A stretch of 64,000 nucleotides of DNA from Coriobacteriia bacterium (GTDB lineage Bacteria > Actinomycetota > Coriobacteriia > Coriobacteriales > Eggerthellaceae), in assembly GCA_030530215.1 (NCBI GenBank), contig JAUMVJ010000003.1, positions 122,041 to 186,040 of the forward strand, written 5' to 3'. Below are positions 15,765 through 25,893 of this stretch, one piece after another; within the stretch, counting starts at the first letter, position 1; every line of letters starts with the position of its first letter. The notes below the pieces were generated by a model. It had not been told where the DNA came from and ran no database searches. It saw only the letters and a program-made list of their open reading frames with translations. A program made the position numbers and the translations under genes.

Positions 15765-18700
15765 ATGACGAAACGCGCAAAGATGGCGAATGCCTTTGTT
15801 GCTTTCGTGCTTGCCTTGGCTGTTCTTTTGCTCGGGGGGGGCGTAGCCTTCGCCGAGAGTGAAGAAGGTCAAGAAAGCACGGGGGAAGCCGCATCGGCTA
15901 ATGCCAGCAGTACTGCGGTGTCTGACGATTTCACCATTTGGGATTGGGCGGGCCTCGTGCAGGACTCGACGCAGTACATCGGTCGAATCTGGACCGATAA
16001 GACGGTCCAGACGGGGGATATGACCCAGGACGATATCACCGTCAAGAAGGCCGAGGGCTCCGATTTCCTGACGGCCCTTACCGCACTTTCTTCCACCTCC
16101 AACCTTTCGAGCACGTCTACCACTCCGCTCGACATCGTTATGGTCCTGGACGCTTCGGGCTCCATGAGCGACAGCATGGGTAGTGGCGATTCCACGTCGC
16201 GTATTAAGGCGCTTCAGACTGCGGCCAATTCCTTCATCGATACCATTGCCGTGCAGAATGCCGGCCTCGATGAATCCAAACAGCATCAGGTTTCCCTGAT
16301 TAAGTTTGCGGGAAACAAGACCACCGACATTGGTAATGACACCTATAGGGAGGGTGGATATACCTACAATTACAGCCAGGTAATGATGAGCCTGTCTGCC
16401 TGCACAAACGACACCAAAGCCAACTTCAAGAACCAGATAAATGCCATTAATCCTGCTGGCGCTACGAATGCTCAGGCGGGAATGGAATTGGCTCAAGATC
16501 AAACGTCAGGCCGTAGCGATGCCAAGAAGATCGTCGTCTTCTTCGCCGATGGCACGCCTACTACAGAAAGTGAGTTTGACTCTCCTGTGGCAAGCAATGC
16601 CGTTACTGCTGCGTACAGCATGAAGCAGGATGGCACGACGGTGTATTCGATTGGCATCTTCGACGGAGCCAGTCCAACAGCTGACCCTACCGGCAGCAGC
16701 GTTTCCAATGAGAACAAGTTTATGCATGCCGTTTCGAGTAACTACAAAAACGCTACCTATACAAGGGGCAGCGGCAAGCGCTACAACTGGAACTTCGGTG
16801 ATCGCTCAAAGGACGATGAGGGCAATGCTTCGGCGTTCTATAAGAGCGCAACAAACGCTAGCGACCTAGAGAAGATCTTTGAGGACATTTCCAAGGAGAT
16901 CACGGAAGGTGCAGGTTACCCCACCGAGACCACAGAGGGTGAAGCATCTACAACGGGCTGCATCATTTTCGATGACCAGCTGGGCGACTATATGCAGGTG
17001 AACGAGCTGTCGACGCTTGTCTATAACGGCCAGGTGTATAAAGATCCCGAAGTTACCAAAGTGAGAGTTGATAAGGAAGATTTCGAGGGGTACAGCTACA
17101 CCTACACATTCAACGGCACGGTGAATTCCGAGAGCCTGAGCAACATTATCATTAACGTCGAACAATCCGATGAAATAGAAGACGGCGATAAAGTAACCGT
17201 GCAGATTCCTGCCGCACTTATTCCGTTGCGCCATTTCAAGATTGACCTGACTAACAACACCATGACGGTCGACGAGCCTACCACCCCCGTTTCGGTGTTC
17301 TATTCTTCCGGTTTGAAGGATGGGGTCGAGGAATTGTTGGCCAACCCCGATAGCTACATGGAGAGGTATATCGCGGCCAACACCGACGAAAACGGCAAAG
17401 TGAAGTTCTATGCCAACGAGTGGTCGGACACCAAGCAAGATAAGGATCTTGGTACGACGAAGGCCTTGTTTAACCCATCTAAGCAGAACAAATACTATTA
17501 CTTTACCCAGAACACGCCTGTTTACACCGATGAGGCATGCACGCAGCGGGCCACTTCGGTTGAAGCGGACGGAACCTACTATTACAAGCATGACTTCTAT
17601 CGCAACGAGAATGGCACGCCTGTTGCCGATTGCGAAGTATGTTCCTTCCCCGGCAGCTCCGCATTGGATTTCACCGATGCGATCGGATCTGATGACGACG
17701 GAGCGATTATCAACGCGGGCACTCCGCGTTTGCTGTACCTCAACGGCCTGCATAAGGCAAAAGAAGATAACGTCACCGGTACGGCAACAGATGTCTTGAG
17801 CCCCAAATGGGAAGGCGGCAAGTCAGTCGCCGACACGACGACGGTACGTTCTTTCTTGGGTAACAACGGTAAGCTGACGCTCGACAAGCCGGCTACCTTG
17901 GAAGTTAAGAAGACCGTTAAGGTGCCTGATAGCTACGATCTGAACGACTACAAGGACACCGACTTCACGTTCAACATCAGCGTTCCCGATGCTGCGGGCA
18001 AGAGCCTGCAAGCCAAGGTGGTCAATGAAGACGGCACGGCTGCTGGCGAAGTTTTCACCCTGACCTTCGACGGCCAGGGCAAAGCAACCCATTCCATCAA
18101 GCATGGGCAGACCCTGCAGGTATTCGGCTTGAGCGCCGGCTGGAGTTATGAGGTTTCCGAGGCCAGCTTGCCTGGTGGCTTTACGCAAACCGACCCGGTA
18201 AATGACGATGGTAACCCTGTTGCAGTTGCTGGCACCTTCGAAGCCGGCGCTACCGCTACGGCAAGCTTTACCAACAAGTACAGCGCTACGGGCACGCTTG
18301 ATGGCGCTACCAATCTTAAGGTTGAGAAGAATCTAGAGGGTCGAGATTGGATCGATGGCGACGAGTTTACTTTCAAGATCGAGGCTTTGACCGAGAGCGC
18401 CCCGATGCCCGAGAGTGACACTGTGACCGTTACTGGCTCCGACGCCTCAAGCTTTGGCGACATTGCCTATACCAAGCCCGGCACCTATAAGTACCAAGTA
18501 ACCGAAGACGTGCCTGAGGCCAAGATTGGCGGTGTCGATTACTCCCAGGCGGTTTACCAGGTTGTAGTGACCGCGACCGACAACGGGGACGGCACGCTAA
18601 AGGTTGAGTCCGTCAAGGCTCAGACCAAGGATGATTCGGGTACCGAGCAGACTGGCGAGTTGACTCCTGTTGAAACCATGGTCTTTACCAACACCTACAC

Positions 18701-21179
18701 GGCAAGCTACGACTACGGCGCCAACGGTGGCCTGCAGGTTTCCAAGACCCTGACCGGCCGTGACATGGCTAAGGGCGAGTTCGCCTTCACCATCACCGGT
18801 GCAGACGATGCCTCTAAGAAGCTGCTTACCGACGCCGATACTGAGTTCTCTAACGATAAGACTTGCGCCGCAGGCAAGGCTGACGTTATGAAGAAGCTTG
18901 CCAACGTGAAGTTCACGCAGGCCGACGATGGCAAGGAATTCACCTTCACGGTGGCCGAGAAGGTTCCCGCAGAAGCTCAGAAGCTTTCCGGCGTTACCTA
19001 CGACACGACAAGCCATGAGGTGAAGATCACGGTTGCCGACAATCACGACGGCACCCTGAATGTGGCAACCACAGTTGACGGTAAAGCTGGCAACACGGTT
19101 GCGTTCACCAACAAGTACACGGGACCGGCCACCTACGATACTGCTGCGGCTGGCTTGACGAAAGTGTTGAAAGGCCGCGACTGGAAGGAAGGCGAGTCCT
19201 TCACCTTCTCCATCTCTGCCGAGGATGGCGTTCCAATGCCACAGATCGATGGCCGCGAGGTTTCTTCGGTGACCGTTTATAAGGCTAATTCAGAGAACTT
19301 CTCATTCGGCACTATAACTTTCACTCCCGAAATGCTTGGCGGGGAAAGCTCGAAGACGTTTGTCTATAACGTTGCCGAGCAGAAAGGCGGCGAGGGTGGC
19401 ATCACCTACGACACCCATACTGCCACCATCGAGGTAACGGTAACCGATAACGGCGAGGACAAGTTGACAGCGACCGCCCAGGTGGATGGCGCAACGTTCA
19501 CCAACACCTACAAGGCCGAGACCAAGGAGCCAGTGAGCATTTCTGCAAACAAGGTTCTTGATGGTCGTGATTTGGAAGACGGTGAGTTCAGCTTCGGCGT
19601 TAAGTACGCCAAGGACTACGCTGCTGCTGAAGGCGAAGACCTGTTTACAGCAACTAACGATAAGGATGGCAAGGCTGATTTCGGTGCCTTCAACTACGGC
19701 ACCGAAGAACTTACCTCTTTGGTAAAGGAGGGCTATGCCTCCAAGGATGGTAATGTCTGGACCATTAATTATGTTGCCTATGAGAAGACCGATGGTCTGT
19801 CGGAGAAGGGTATAACGTCCACTGTTTCTTCCGTTCCTTTCACCGTGAAGGTGACGGACAAGCTTGACGGCACGCTTACGGCGAAAGTTGACAGCCCTGA
19901 AAAGATCACCTTCAATAATCAGTACAACACTGATGAAGCAAAGCTTTCCCTTGATGGCTTAAAGCTTCTTAAGTATGACGAAGGTCTTACTCCCGACAGC
20001 ATTGAAGGCAAATACACCTTCACGCTGACTTCAGATGATAAGAATGCGCCTATGCCTGAAAAGACAGAGGTTAAGAACGGCGCTTCTGGCTCGGTTAGCT
20101 TTGGCGAAATCACTTTCACCTTGGGTGACCTTAATAAAGCATTAGGAAACGTATCCACCGATGAGGATGTTGATACTGCAAGCGTCAACGAGGATGAAAC
20201 TGCTAATGCAGAAGAGAATACTGTAGACAGCAAGGCAACTAAGGCTGACGAGAGCAAGTCTGAATCTGGCGCTGAAGATGCCGATTCCGATCAAAGCACC
20301 GAAAACAGCGATTCCTCTGATGCAGATAACAATGTCGAAACTCAGAACGATAATTCCATCTTTGATGTGGCCTCTGCTAACGCTGACGAAGTTGTTCCCG
20401 AAACTGGCAAGGTTCGTTCCTATACCTTTATTTACAAGGTAACCGAAAGTGGAAAGGTTGCTGGTGTTACCAACGACAAGGAAGCAGCAAAGAAGGTTTA
20501 TATCAAGGTAACCGATGACGGTAAGGGCCATCTTACTGCTCAGTTTGTTGATGAAGACGGTAAGGCTATATCAGAGAAATCTGCCTTTACCTTCACCAAT
20601 ACTTATTCAGTTGAGCCTACTAAGAGCAGCGTGACCGATAGCGTTGAAGTTACCAAGAAGCTCACCGGCCGCGATTTGACCGAGGGCGAGTTCACGTTCG
20701 AGCTTCTTGATGCGGACGACAAGGTTGTTGCCACTGGCTCCAACGATGCCAAGGGTAAAGTAAGCCTGAATTCGATTGAGTACACCAAGCCTGGTGAGTA
20801 TAGATACACCCTGCAAGAGGTCGACGGCGGTAAGACTATCGATAATGTTGTCTACGACAGTGCTAGCTATGCTGTGGTAGTGAAGGTTACCGACAACGGC
20901 GACGGTACACTTAAGGCACAGAGCCAGATTGGTGAAAGCTCGGACGGCCTTGCCTTTACCAACACCTACGTTGAGCCCGAGCCAGAGCCTACTCCAGATG
21001 ATGATTCGGATGACACCGCAGATGATTCTTCGGACGATGAAGAAAGCACCGATACCGAAGAAGCAGCAAGCGAGTCTGCCAAGACGGGCGACGATCTGCT
21101 GAACTTGGCGGTTGCTGTTGTTGTAGTGGCTGCGGCTTCCGGTGCCATTGCGTTTGCTGCAAGGCGCAGGCAGCGTTAA
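15765..21179 (+). CDS. Surface adhesin: VWA domain plus seven pilin-type (Spy0128/FctA-like) modules
   Basis: 1804-residue secreted protein. Order: signal peptide 1-30 (ending VAFAES); VWA domain about 120-370 with MIDAS DASGS near residue 128; a poorly defined beta-rich region to about 710; then seven modules (about 17.9-20.97 kb) each opening with a variant of K-x-L-x-GRD/E-x-GEFTF and closing with FTNTY/FTNKY, the signature of Spy0128-type isopeptide-forming domains; a Pro/Asp/Glu spacer; and a C-terminal SAKTGD, TM helix and RRRQR tail resembling an LPXTG-type sorting signal but lacking the Leu-Pro. Module 6 carries an acidic Ser/Asp insertion of about 80 residues. Start: ATG after GAGGGAGGCAAG. 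Likely role: covalently stabilised tip or shaft adhesin (inference). No sortase is in the window. Confidence 0.85.
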   Translation: MTKRAKMANAFVAFVLALAVLLLGGGVAFAESEEGQESTGEAASANASSTAVSDDFTIWDWAGLVQDSTQYIGRIWTDKTVQTGDMTQDDITVKKAEGSDFLTALTALSSTSNLSSTSTTPLDIVMVLDASGSMSDSMGSGDSTSRIKALQTAANSFIDTIAVQNAGLDESKQHQVSLIKFAGNKTTDIGNDTYREGGYTYNYSQVMMSLSACTNDTKANFKNQINAINPAGATNAQAGMELAQDQTSGRSDAKKIVVFFADGTPTTESEFDSPVASNAVTAAYSMKQDGTTVYSIGIFDGASPTADPTGSSVSNENKFMHAVSSNYKNATYTRGSGKRYNWNFGDRSKDDEGNASAFYKSATNASDLEKIFEDISKEITEGAGYPTETTEGEASTTGCIIFDDQLGDYMQVNELSTLVYNGQVYKDPEVTKVRVDKEDFEGYSYTYTFNGTVNSESLSNIIINVEQSDEIEDGDKVTVQIPAALIPLRHFKIDLTNNTMTVDEPTTPVSVFYSSGLKDGVEELLANPDSYMERYIAANTDENGKVKFYANEWSDTKQDKDLGTTKALFNPSKQNKYYYFTQNTPVYTDEACTQRATSVEADGTYYYKHDFYRNENGTPVADCEVCSFPGSSALDFTDAIGSDDDGAIINAGTPRLLYLNGLHKAKEDNVTGTATDVLSPKWEGGKSVADTTTVRSFLGNNGKLTLDKPATLEVKKTVKVPDSYDLNDYKDTDFTFNISVPDAAGKSLQAKVVNEDGTAAGEVFTLTFDGQGKATHSIKHGQTLQVFGLSAGWSYEVSEASLPGGFTQTDPVNDDGNPVAVAGTFEAGATATASFTNKYSATGTLDGATNLKVEKNLEGRDWIDGDEFTFKIEALTESAPMPESDTVTVTGSDASSFGDIAYTKPGTYKYQVTEDVPEAKIGGVDYSQAVYQVVVTATDNGDGTLKVESVKAQTKDDSGTEQTGELTPVETMVFTNTYTASYDYGANGGLQVSKTLTGRDMAKGEFAFTITGADDASKKLLTDADTEFSNDKTCAAGKADVMKKLANVKFTQADDGKEFTFTVAEKVPAEAQKLSGVTYDTTSHEVKITVADNHDGTLNVATTVDGKAGNTVAFTNKYTGPATYDTAAAGLTKVLKGRDWKEGESFTFSISAEDGVPMPQIDGREVSSVTVYKANSENFSFGTITFTPEMLGGESSKTFVYNVAEQKGGEGGITYDTHTATIEVTVTDNGEDKLTATAQVDGATFTNTYKAETKEPVSISANKVLDGRDLEDGEFSFGVKYAKDYAAAEGEDLFTATNDKDGKADFGAFNYGTEELTSLVKEGYASKDGNVWTINYVAYEKTDGLSEKGITSTVSSVPFTVKVTDKLDGTLTAKVDSPEKITFNNQYNTDEAKLSLDGLKLLKYDEGLTPDSIEGKYTFTLTSDDKNAPMPEKTEVKNGASGSVSFGEITFTLGDLNKALGNVSTDEDVDTASVNEDETANAEENTVDSKATKADESKSESGAEDADSDQSTENSDSSDADNNVETQNDNSIFDVASANADEVVPETGKVRSYTFIYKVTESGKVAGVTNDKEAAKKVYIKVTDDGKGHLTAQFVDEDGKAISEKSAFTFTNTYSVEPTKSSVTDSVEVTKKLTGRDLTEGEFTFELLDADDKVVATGSNDAKGKVSLNSIEYTKPGEYRYTLQEVDGGKTIDNVVYDSASYAVVVKVTDNGDGTLKAQSQIGESSDGLAFTNTYVEPEPEPTPDDDSDDTADDSSDDEESTDTEEAASESAKTGDDLLNLAVAVVVVAAASGAIAFAARRRQR

Positions 21180-21263
21180 GCACGCGGCTCTAGATATGCA
21201 ATGCTAGGTTTGCGCAGGCTTTGCTAAGGTCCCCAACCCTGCAGCAAAGTACATACAGCGCAA

Positions 21264-21300
21264 AAAAGGCGACTCGTGAAGCACGGGTCGCCTTTTGTTT
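21264..21300 (+). terminator. Terminator after the pilin-domain adhesin
   Basis: Stem AAAGGCGACTCGTG / CACGGGTCGCCTTT with one G-T pair, 3-base loop, followed by TGTTTT; A-run upstream. Confidence 0.85.
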
Positions 21301-21402
21301 TACTTGAAGTGGTGATCGGGCGGTTTCGTCTGGCCCTGCCTCGGCCCCTCTGAGGGCGCATGGATCAACGAGCGGGATCCCGCGCTCCTTCTTTGCTTGC
21401 CT

Positions 21403-22278
21403 CTACGCCGGCCAGGTGTTGGCGTATTTCTTGGCTACATCGATGAACTCGTCGACGGCGGGCGAGGTTGAAACGCCTGGCAAAGTGGCAACGCCGAACT
21501 CAAGGTATTGGCGGGGGCTTAGGCTGCGCACTTCCACATCGCCCTTCCAACCTTCTGCCAGGCCGCTGCAGCAGAGTGTGGTGCCAAGGCCCGCCTTGAC
21601 CATCGCCCACGCCGCATAGCAGTCGGTTGCCGTGAAGCGGATGTCGGGCTCAAGGTTGCGCTCGCGCAACAGGCGCTCCGCGAAGGTTTCACCTTCGGGG
21701 TGGATGCGGATGAAGGGCTGCCCGTCGAACTCGGCCAGCAGAACCTCGTTGTGGCGTGCCATGGGGTGCCCCTTGGGAATCCAGGCGGTGAGTTCCTGCT
21801 TTCCCAGCGGGATCCAATCGAACTTGCTGTGGTCGCCGTGGAACACCAAGCAATCAACCGCATGCGATTCCAGGCGCTCAAGCAGGCTGATGTCGCTTCC
21901 GCCCACGACGTGCACCTGCACGCCAGGGAACCTTTGCTGAAACTCAAGGATGACCTGCGGAAGCCAAACGGCGGCGACGCTGGAAAGAACGCCGATGGCA
22001 AGCGAGCCTTCTGCCAAGCCGCGGATGCGGATACTCGTTTTCTCGGCCTGCTCGGATAGCTTCACGATCTCGCGGTACATAGGCAAAAGCTTGCGACCCT
22101 CGGGCGTGGCAGCCACGCCCGTGCTTGAGCGCGCCAAAACAGGGAAGCCAACCTCTTCTTCCAGGGCGTTGATCAGGCGGATGATGCCAGAGGGCGTATA
22201 GCCCAGGGCCTTTGCCGCGGCCGACATGCTTTCGGTGTCCACGGCGGCCACAAAGGCGGCGCAACGTTTGATGTCCAT
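21403..22278 (-). CDS. LysR-type transcriptional regulator
   Basis: 291 aa. N-terminal winged helix-turn-helix (MDIKRCAAFVAAVDTESMSAAAKALGYTPSGI...LEEEVGFPVLARSS) and a C-terminal periplasmic-binding-like effector domain (GSLAIGVLSSVAAVWLP, DCLVFHGDHSKFDWIPLGKQEL). It is divergently arranged with the symporter at 22469 across 190 bases containing a palindrome built of CTATAA half sites, the standard LysR arrangement in which the regulator controls the neighbour and itself. Effector unknown. Confidence 0.92.
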   Translation of the reverse strand: MDIKRCAAFVAAVDTESMSAAAKALGYTPSGIIRLINALEEEVGFPVLARSSTGVAATPEGRKLLPMYREIVKLSEQAEKTSIRIRGLAEGSLAIGVLSSVAAVWLPQVILEFQQRFPGVQVHVVGGSDISLLERLESHAVDCLVFHGDHSKFDWIPLGKQELTAWIPKGHPMARHNEVLLAEFDGQPFIRIHPEGETFAERLLRERNLEPDIRFTATDCYAAWAMVKAGLGTTLCCSGLAEGWKGDVEVRSLSPRQYLEFGVATLPGVSTSPAVDEFIDVAKKYANTWPA

Positions 22279-22358
22279 AGGTAAGGCTTTCTCGAAATGT
22301 CATAAGTCCTATAACTGGATGTTACCTCTTCTTAGGGTTCTCTAACCGCTTGCGCTAT

Positions 22359-22389
22359 CACAAATCGTTATAGCAACTATAAATTTGTG
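22359..22389. promoter_or_regulatory. Palindromic LysR operator candidate
   Basis: A perfect 15-base palindrome TTATAGCAACTATAA (22368-22382, 3-base centre) nested in an outer CACAAAT/ATTTGTG pair (22359-22365 and 22383-22389). A further CTATAA half site lies at 22309-22314, nearer the regulator start. Position between divergent regulator and transporter fits a LysR recognition plus activation site. Confidence 0.6.
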
Positions 22390-22468
22390 AGAGCGGTATT
22401 TCCGGGTGATAGCTTGCCCTAGACGTATTAGCGGCGCATAGGCCGCCAGATAGGGAAAAGGACTCATC

Positions 22469-24019
22469 GTGATTGCGAAAATTGCCGTTATCTTGATATT
22501 CGTCGGCGTGGTGATAGGCGTGGGCGCGTGGGCGCGCTCCAGCGCCAAAAGCGTGGACGGCTTTATTTTGGGCGGGCGAAACGTCGGCCCCTGGCTTTCT
22601 GCCTTTGGCTTTGGTACCAGTTACTTCAGCGCCGTCGTGTTCATCGGCTACGCGGGGCAATTCGGCTGGAAATACGGCCTTGCCGCATTTTGGGTTGGCA
22701 TTGCCAACGCAGTGGTCGGATCGCTTCTGGCTTGGTACGTGCTCGGCCCGCGCACGCGCGAGATGACGCAGCGCCTGGGTGCCACCACCATGCCCGAGTT
22801 CTTTGGCAAGCGCTTCGATTCGCGCGCCATCCGCATCGCGGCGGCCTTGATCGTTTTCGTGTTCCTGATTCCCTACACCGCTTCGGTTTACAACGGCCTA
22901 TCGCGCCTGTTCGCCATGGCCTTCGGCTTGCCTTTTGAGGGTTGTGTCATCGGCATGGCGGCGGTTACCTGCATCTACGTGGTGCTCGGCGGCTACATGG
23001 CCACCGTGGTCAACGACTTCATCCAGGGCATCATCATGCTCATCGGCATCGTCGCCGTTATCGCTGCGGTGCTGGCGGGCCAGGGCGGCTTCATGGAGTC
23101 CATCGTCAGCTTGTCGCAGGTCAGCTGCGAGACAGCCCCCGGCTTCGAGGGCGCCTTCACCTCGATGTTCGGCCCCGATCCGCTCAACCTCTTCGGCGTT
23201 GTGGTGCTTACCTCGCTGGGCACCTGGGGCTTGCCTCAGATGGTTACCAAGTTCTACGCAATTAAGGAAGGCCCCGCAATCAAGCAGGGCGCCATCATCT
23301 CCACCCTGTTCGCGCTTATCGTTTCGGGCGGCTGCTACTTCCTGGGCGGCTTTGGGCGCCTCTTTGGCGATCAGATCGAGTTCGCCGCCAACGGCACGCC
23401 CATCTACGACTCCATCGTGCCTACCATGCTTTCCGGCCTGCCCGATATCCTGATGGGTGTCGTGGTGGTGCTGGTGCTTTCGGCGTCTATGTCTACCTTG
23501 GCGTCGCTTGTGCTTACTTCGTCCTCGTCGCTAACGCTCGATGTGATCCAGGGCAACTTCGTAAAGAACATGGCCGAAAAAACCAAGGTGCTGTGGATCC
23601 GCGTGCTCCTGGTGGTGTTCGTCGTTCTTTCCGCGGCGCTGGCGCTATTCCAGTACACCTCAACGGTTACCTTCATTGCCCAGCTGATGGGCATCAGCTG
23701 GGGCGCGCTTTCGGGCGCCTTCCTGGGACCTTACTTCTGGAGCCTCTACACCAACCGTGTTTCCAAGGCGGCCGTTTGGGCGAGCTTCATCTTTGGCGTG
23801 GGACTGACCTCGGGCAACATGATTCTGACGCTTATGGGAACGCCGCTTATCGCAAGCCCCATCAACTGTGGCGCCATCGCCATGGTAGCTTCGCTCGTTA
23901 TCGTGCCGGTGGTTAGCCTGTTCACCAAGGCGGTGCCGTTTAGGATCGAGCCCGTGCATGAAGAAGGCGCGATCGACCGCGAGTATCAGCATCATCTTGA
24001 GGAAGAGGGCGCGGCTTAA
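22469..24019 (+). CDS. Sodium:solute symporter (SSS family)
   Basis: 516 aa, about 13 hydrophobic helices. SSS hallmarks: GGRNVGPWLSAFGFGTSYFSA in the TM2 region, TMPEFFGKRFDSR, the YNGLSRLF segment, and VLGGYMATVVNDFIQG in the mid-protein. GTG start at 22469 supported by GGAAAAGGA. Controlled presumably by the divergent LysR regulator. The substrate cannot be read from the sequence: proline, pantothenate and organic-acid carriers all share these motifs. Ends with a short charged cytoplasmic tail. Confidence 0.9.
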   Translation: MIAKIAVILIFVGVVIGVGAWARSSAKSVDGFILGGRNVGPWLSAFGFGTSYFSAVVFIGYAGQFGWKYGLAAFWVGIANAVVGSLLAWYVLGPRTREMTQRLGATTMPEFFGKRFDSRAIRIAAALIVFVFLIPYTASVYNGLSRLFAMAFGLPFEGCVIGMAAVTCIYVVLGGYMATVVNDFIQGIIMLIGIVAVIAAVLAGQGGFMESIVSLSQVSCETAPGFEGAFTSMFGPDPLNLFGVVVLTSLGTWGLPQMVTKFYAIKEGPAIKQGAIISTLFALIVSGGCYFLGGFGRLFGDQIEFAANGTPIYDSIVPTMLSGLPDILMGVVVVLVLSASMSTLASLVLTSSSSLTLDVIQGNFVKNMAEKTKVLWIRVLLVVFVVLSAALALFQYTSTVTFIAQLMGISWGALSGAFLGPYFWSLYTNRVSKAAVWASFIFGVGLTSGNMILTLMGTPLIASPINCGAIAMVASLVIVPVVSLFTKAVPFRIEPVHEEGAIDREYQHHLEEEGAA

Positions 24020-24301
24020 GGCCTAGGGCGGGCTGCTTGCGCGCCGCGAGTCTTGCTGGCTGCAGCTTTCTGTTGGTTGTGAGGCTCGGCCTTCCCGTGT
24101 CTTCCTGCTGGTCGCGTCCCCGGCTTCCTTGGCTGCTGCTTGTTTCCTTTCGAGGGTTTTGCGGTATCGATGCGAGCTTGCCCAAGCTTGCGCTAAAGCA
24201 GGCCCTGCCGCGGTAAAATGGCGAGACTGCAACGAAGGGGCGTCGGCGTCCCTCGCATCGGAATCGCTTGCGGCTGTACGTGTCGCGTTAGGGGGGCCTG
24301 C

Positions 24302-25087
24302 ATGAGGCTTGTTTCTTGGAACGTTAACGGCTTGCGCGCCGTCATGAAAAAAGGCTTCATGGATGTCTTCGCCGAACTGGACGCCGACGTCTTCGCCCTG
24401 CAGGAAACCAAGCTTCAAGAGGGGCAGATTGAAATGGATCTGCCCGGCTACGTGGAAAACTGGAGCTACGCCGAGAAAAAGGGCTATTCGGGCACGGCGG
24501 TTTTTTCCAAGGTGGCGCCCTTGCAGGTGATTCACGAAGTGGGCGTGCCCGAACTCGATACCGAAGGACGCGTGGTTATCTGCGAGTTCGACAAGTTCTG
24601 GTTCGTCTGCGTCTACACGCCCAACGCGCAAAACGAGCTTAAGCGCATCGATCACCGCATGAGCTGGGACGATGTCTTCAGGCAGGTGTGCAAAAACCTC
24701 GAAGCGGGCATTTTGCCCGACGGTTCCCAAGGCGCCGCCAAGCCCGTGGTGATGTGTGGCGATTTCAACGTCGCCCACAACGAAATCGACCTTAAGAACC
24801 CGCGCACCAACCGCGGCAACCCCGGCTTCTCCGACGAGGAGCGCGGCAAGTTCACCGAGCTTCTGGACGCGGGCTTTGTGGACACCTTCCGCTATCTTTA
24901 TCCCACCACCGAGGGGGCATACTCCTGGTGGAGCTATCGCGGGCGCGCCCGTGCCAACAACACCGGATGGCGCATCGATTATTTCCTGGTGTCGGAGGCT
25001 CTGCGCGATGAGGTGCAGATGGCGCACATCTACAGCGACATCATGGGCTCCGACCACTGCCCCGTCTCGCTCGAGCTCGACCTGTAG
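24302..25087 (+). CDS. Exodeoxyribonuclease III
   Basis: 261-residue ExoIII/APE-type AP endonuclease and 3'-5' exonuclease of base excision repair. All active-site blocks are present: VSWNVNGLRAV (Asn), ALQETKLQ (metal Glu), GYSGTAVF, GDFNVAHNEIDL (catalytic Asp/Asn), WRIDYFLVS and GSDHCPVSLEL (Asp-His). The NPRTNRGNPGFSDEERG loop is typical of XthA/ExoA. Start is the ATG at 24302 preceded by a G-run SD; a -10-like TAAAAT lies at 24214-24219. Probably monocistronic. Confidence 0.95.
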   Translation: MRLVSWNVNGLRAVMKKGFMDVFAELDADVFALQETKLQEGQIEMDLPGYVENWSYAEKKGYSGTAVFSKVAPLQVIHEVGVPELDTEGRVVICEFDKFWFVCVYTPNAQNELKRIDHRMSWDDVFRQVCKNLEAGILPDGSQGAAKPVVMCGDFNVAHNEIDLKNPRTNRGNPGFSDEERGKFTELLDAGFVDTFRYLYPTTEGAYSWWSYRGRARANNTGWRIDYFLVSEALRDEVQMAHIYSDIMGSDHCPVSLELDL

Positions 25088-25197
25088 GGCACAGGCGGCG
25101 TGCTTGCAGAGGCGCCTGAGGCTCTCCGTCAAAGCTCCGTGTGTAAAACCCTCGTGTGTACTACAATGAGCTTTCCTATTAAGTAAGAAAGGGTGCC

Positions 25198-25791
25198 ATG
25201 AGCAACGTTGAAGTAGAGACCCCGATGGATCTTCAGAAGATCGAGCAGGGCGTTCGTTTGATTCTCGAGGGCATCGGCGAGGATGTGAACAGGGAAGGCC
25301 TGTTGGACACCCCTAGTCGCGTGGCGAAGATGTACGCCGAGTGCTGCGCTGGCCTGTATCAGGATCCCGCAGTTCATTTCGAGACCCTCTTCAACGAGGA
25401 TCACGAAGAAATGGTCATCGTCAAGGACATCCCCTTCTATTCCATGTGCGAGCATCACCTGGCGCCCTTCTTCGGCAAGGCGCACATTTGCTACATTCCC
25501 GCCGCCGACGACGGCCGCGTGTGCGGATTGTCCAAGCTCGCGCGTTTGGTTGAGGTGTACGCCCGCCGCCCACAGGTGCAGGAGCGCCTGACGCGCCAGG
25601 TGGCTGACACCTTGGTTCAGCAGCTCAACCCGCAGGGCGTCATGGTCGTCATTGAGGCCGAGCATCTGTGCATGAGCATGCGCGGCATCAAAAAGCCCGG
25701 CTCAAGCACGGTAACCAGCGCGGTACGCGGCGCCTTCGACCGCTCCGCTGCCACGCGTTCCGAGGCACTGTCCCTGATCTTCAACAAGTAA
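25198..25791 (+). CDS. folE: GTP cyclohydrolase I FolE
   Basis: 197 aa. Opens GTP to 7,8-dihydroneopterin triphosphate, the first step of folate synthesis. Seen: [20 protein letters not shown], the zinc ligands in [15 protein letters not shown] and the second Cys in [16 protein letters not shown], and the catalytic His/Gln context [20 protein letters not shown]. Length fits the bacterial enzyme. SD AAAGGGTG precedes the ATG; a -10-like TACAAT is at 25162-25167 without a clear -35. Stands alone without other fol genes in the window. Confidence 0.96.
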   Translation: MSNVEVETPMDLQKIEQGVRLILEGIGEDVNREGLLDTPSRVAKMYAECCAGLYQDPAVHFETLFNEDHEEMVIVKDIPFYSMCEHHLAPFFGKAHICYIPAADDGRVCGLSKLARLVEVYARRPQVQERLTRQVADTLVQQLNPQGVMVVIEAEHLCMSMRGIKKPGSSTVTSAVRGAFDRSAATRSEALSLIFNK

Positions 25792-25893
25792 CGTCAGCAA
25801 ACGGCTTCGTTGGGCGCGATTCTTCGAACTTCCCAACGGATCGCAAAGAACCACTAAGCACCGGCAATAAACGCAAAGAAAGGAACCACCGAT

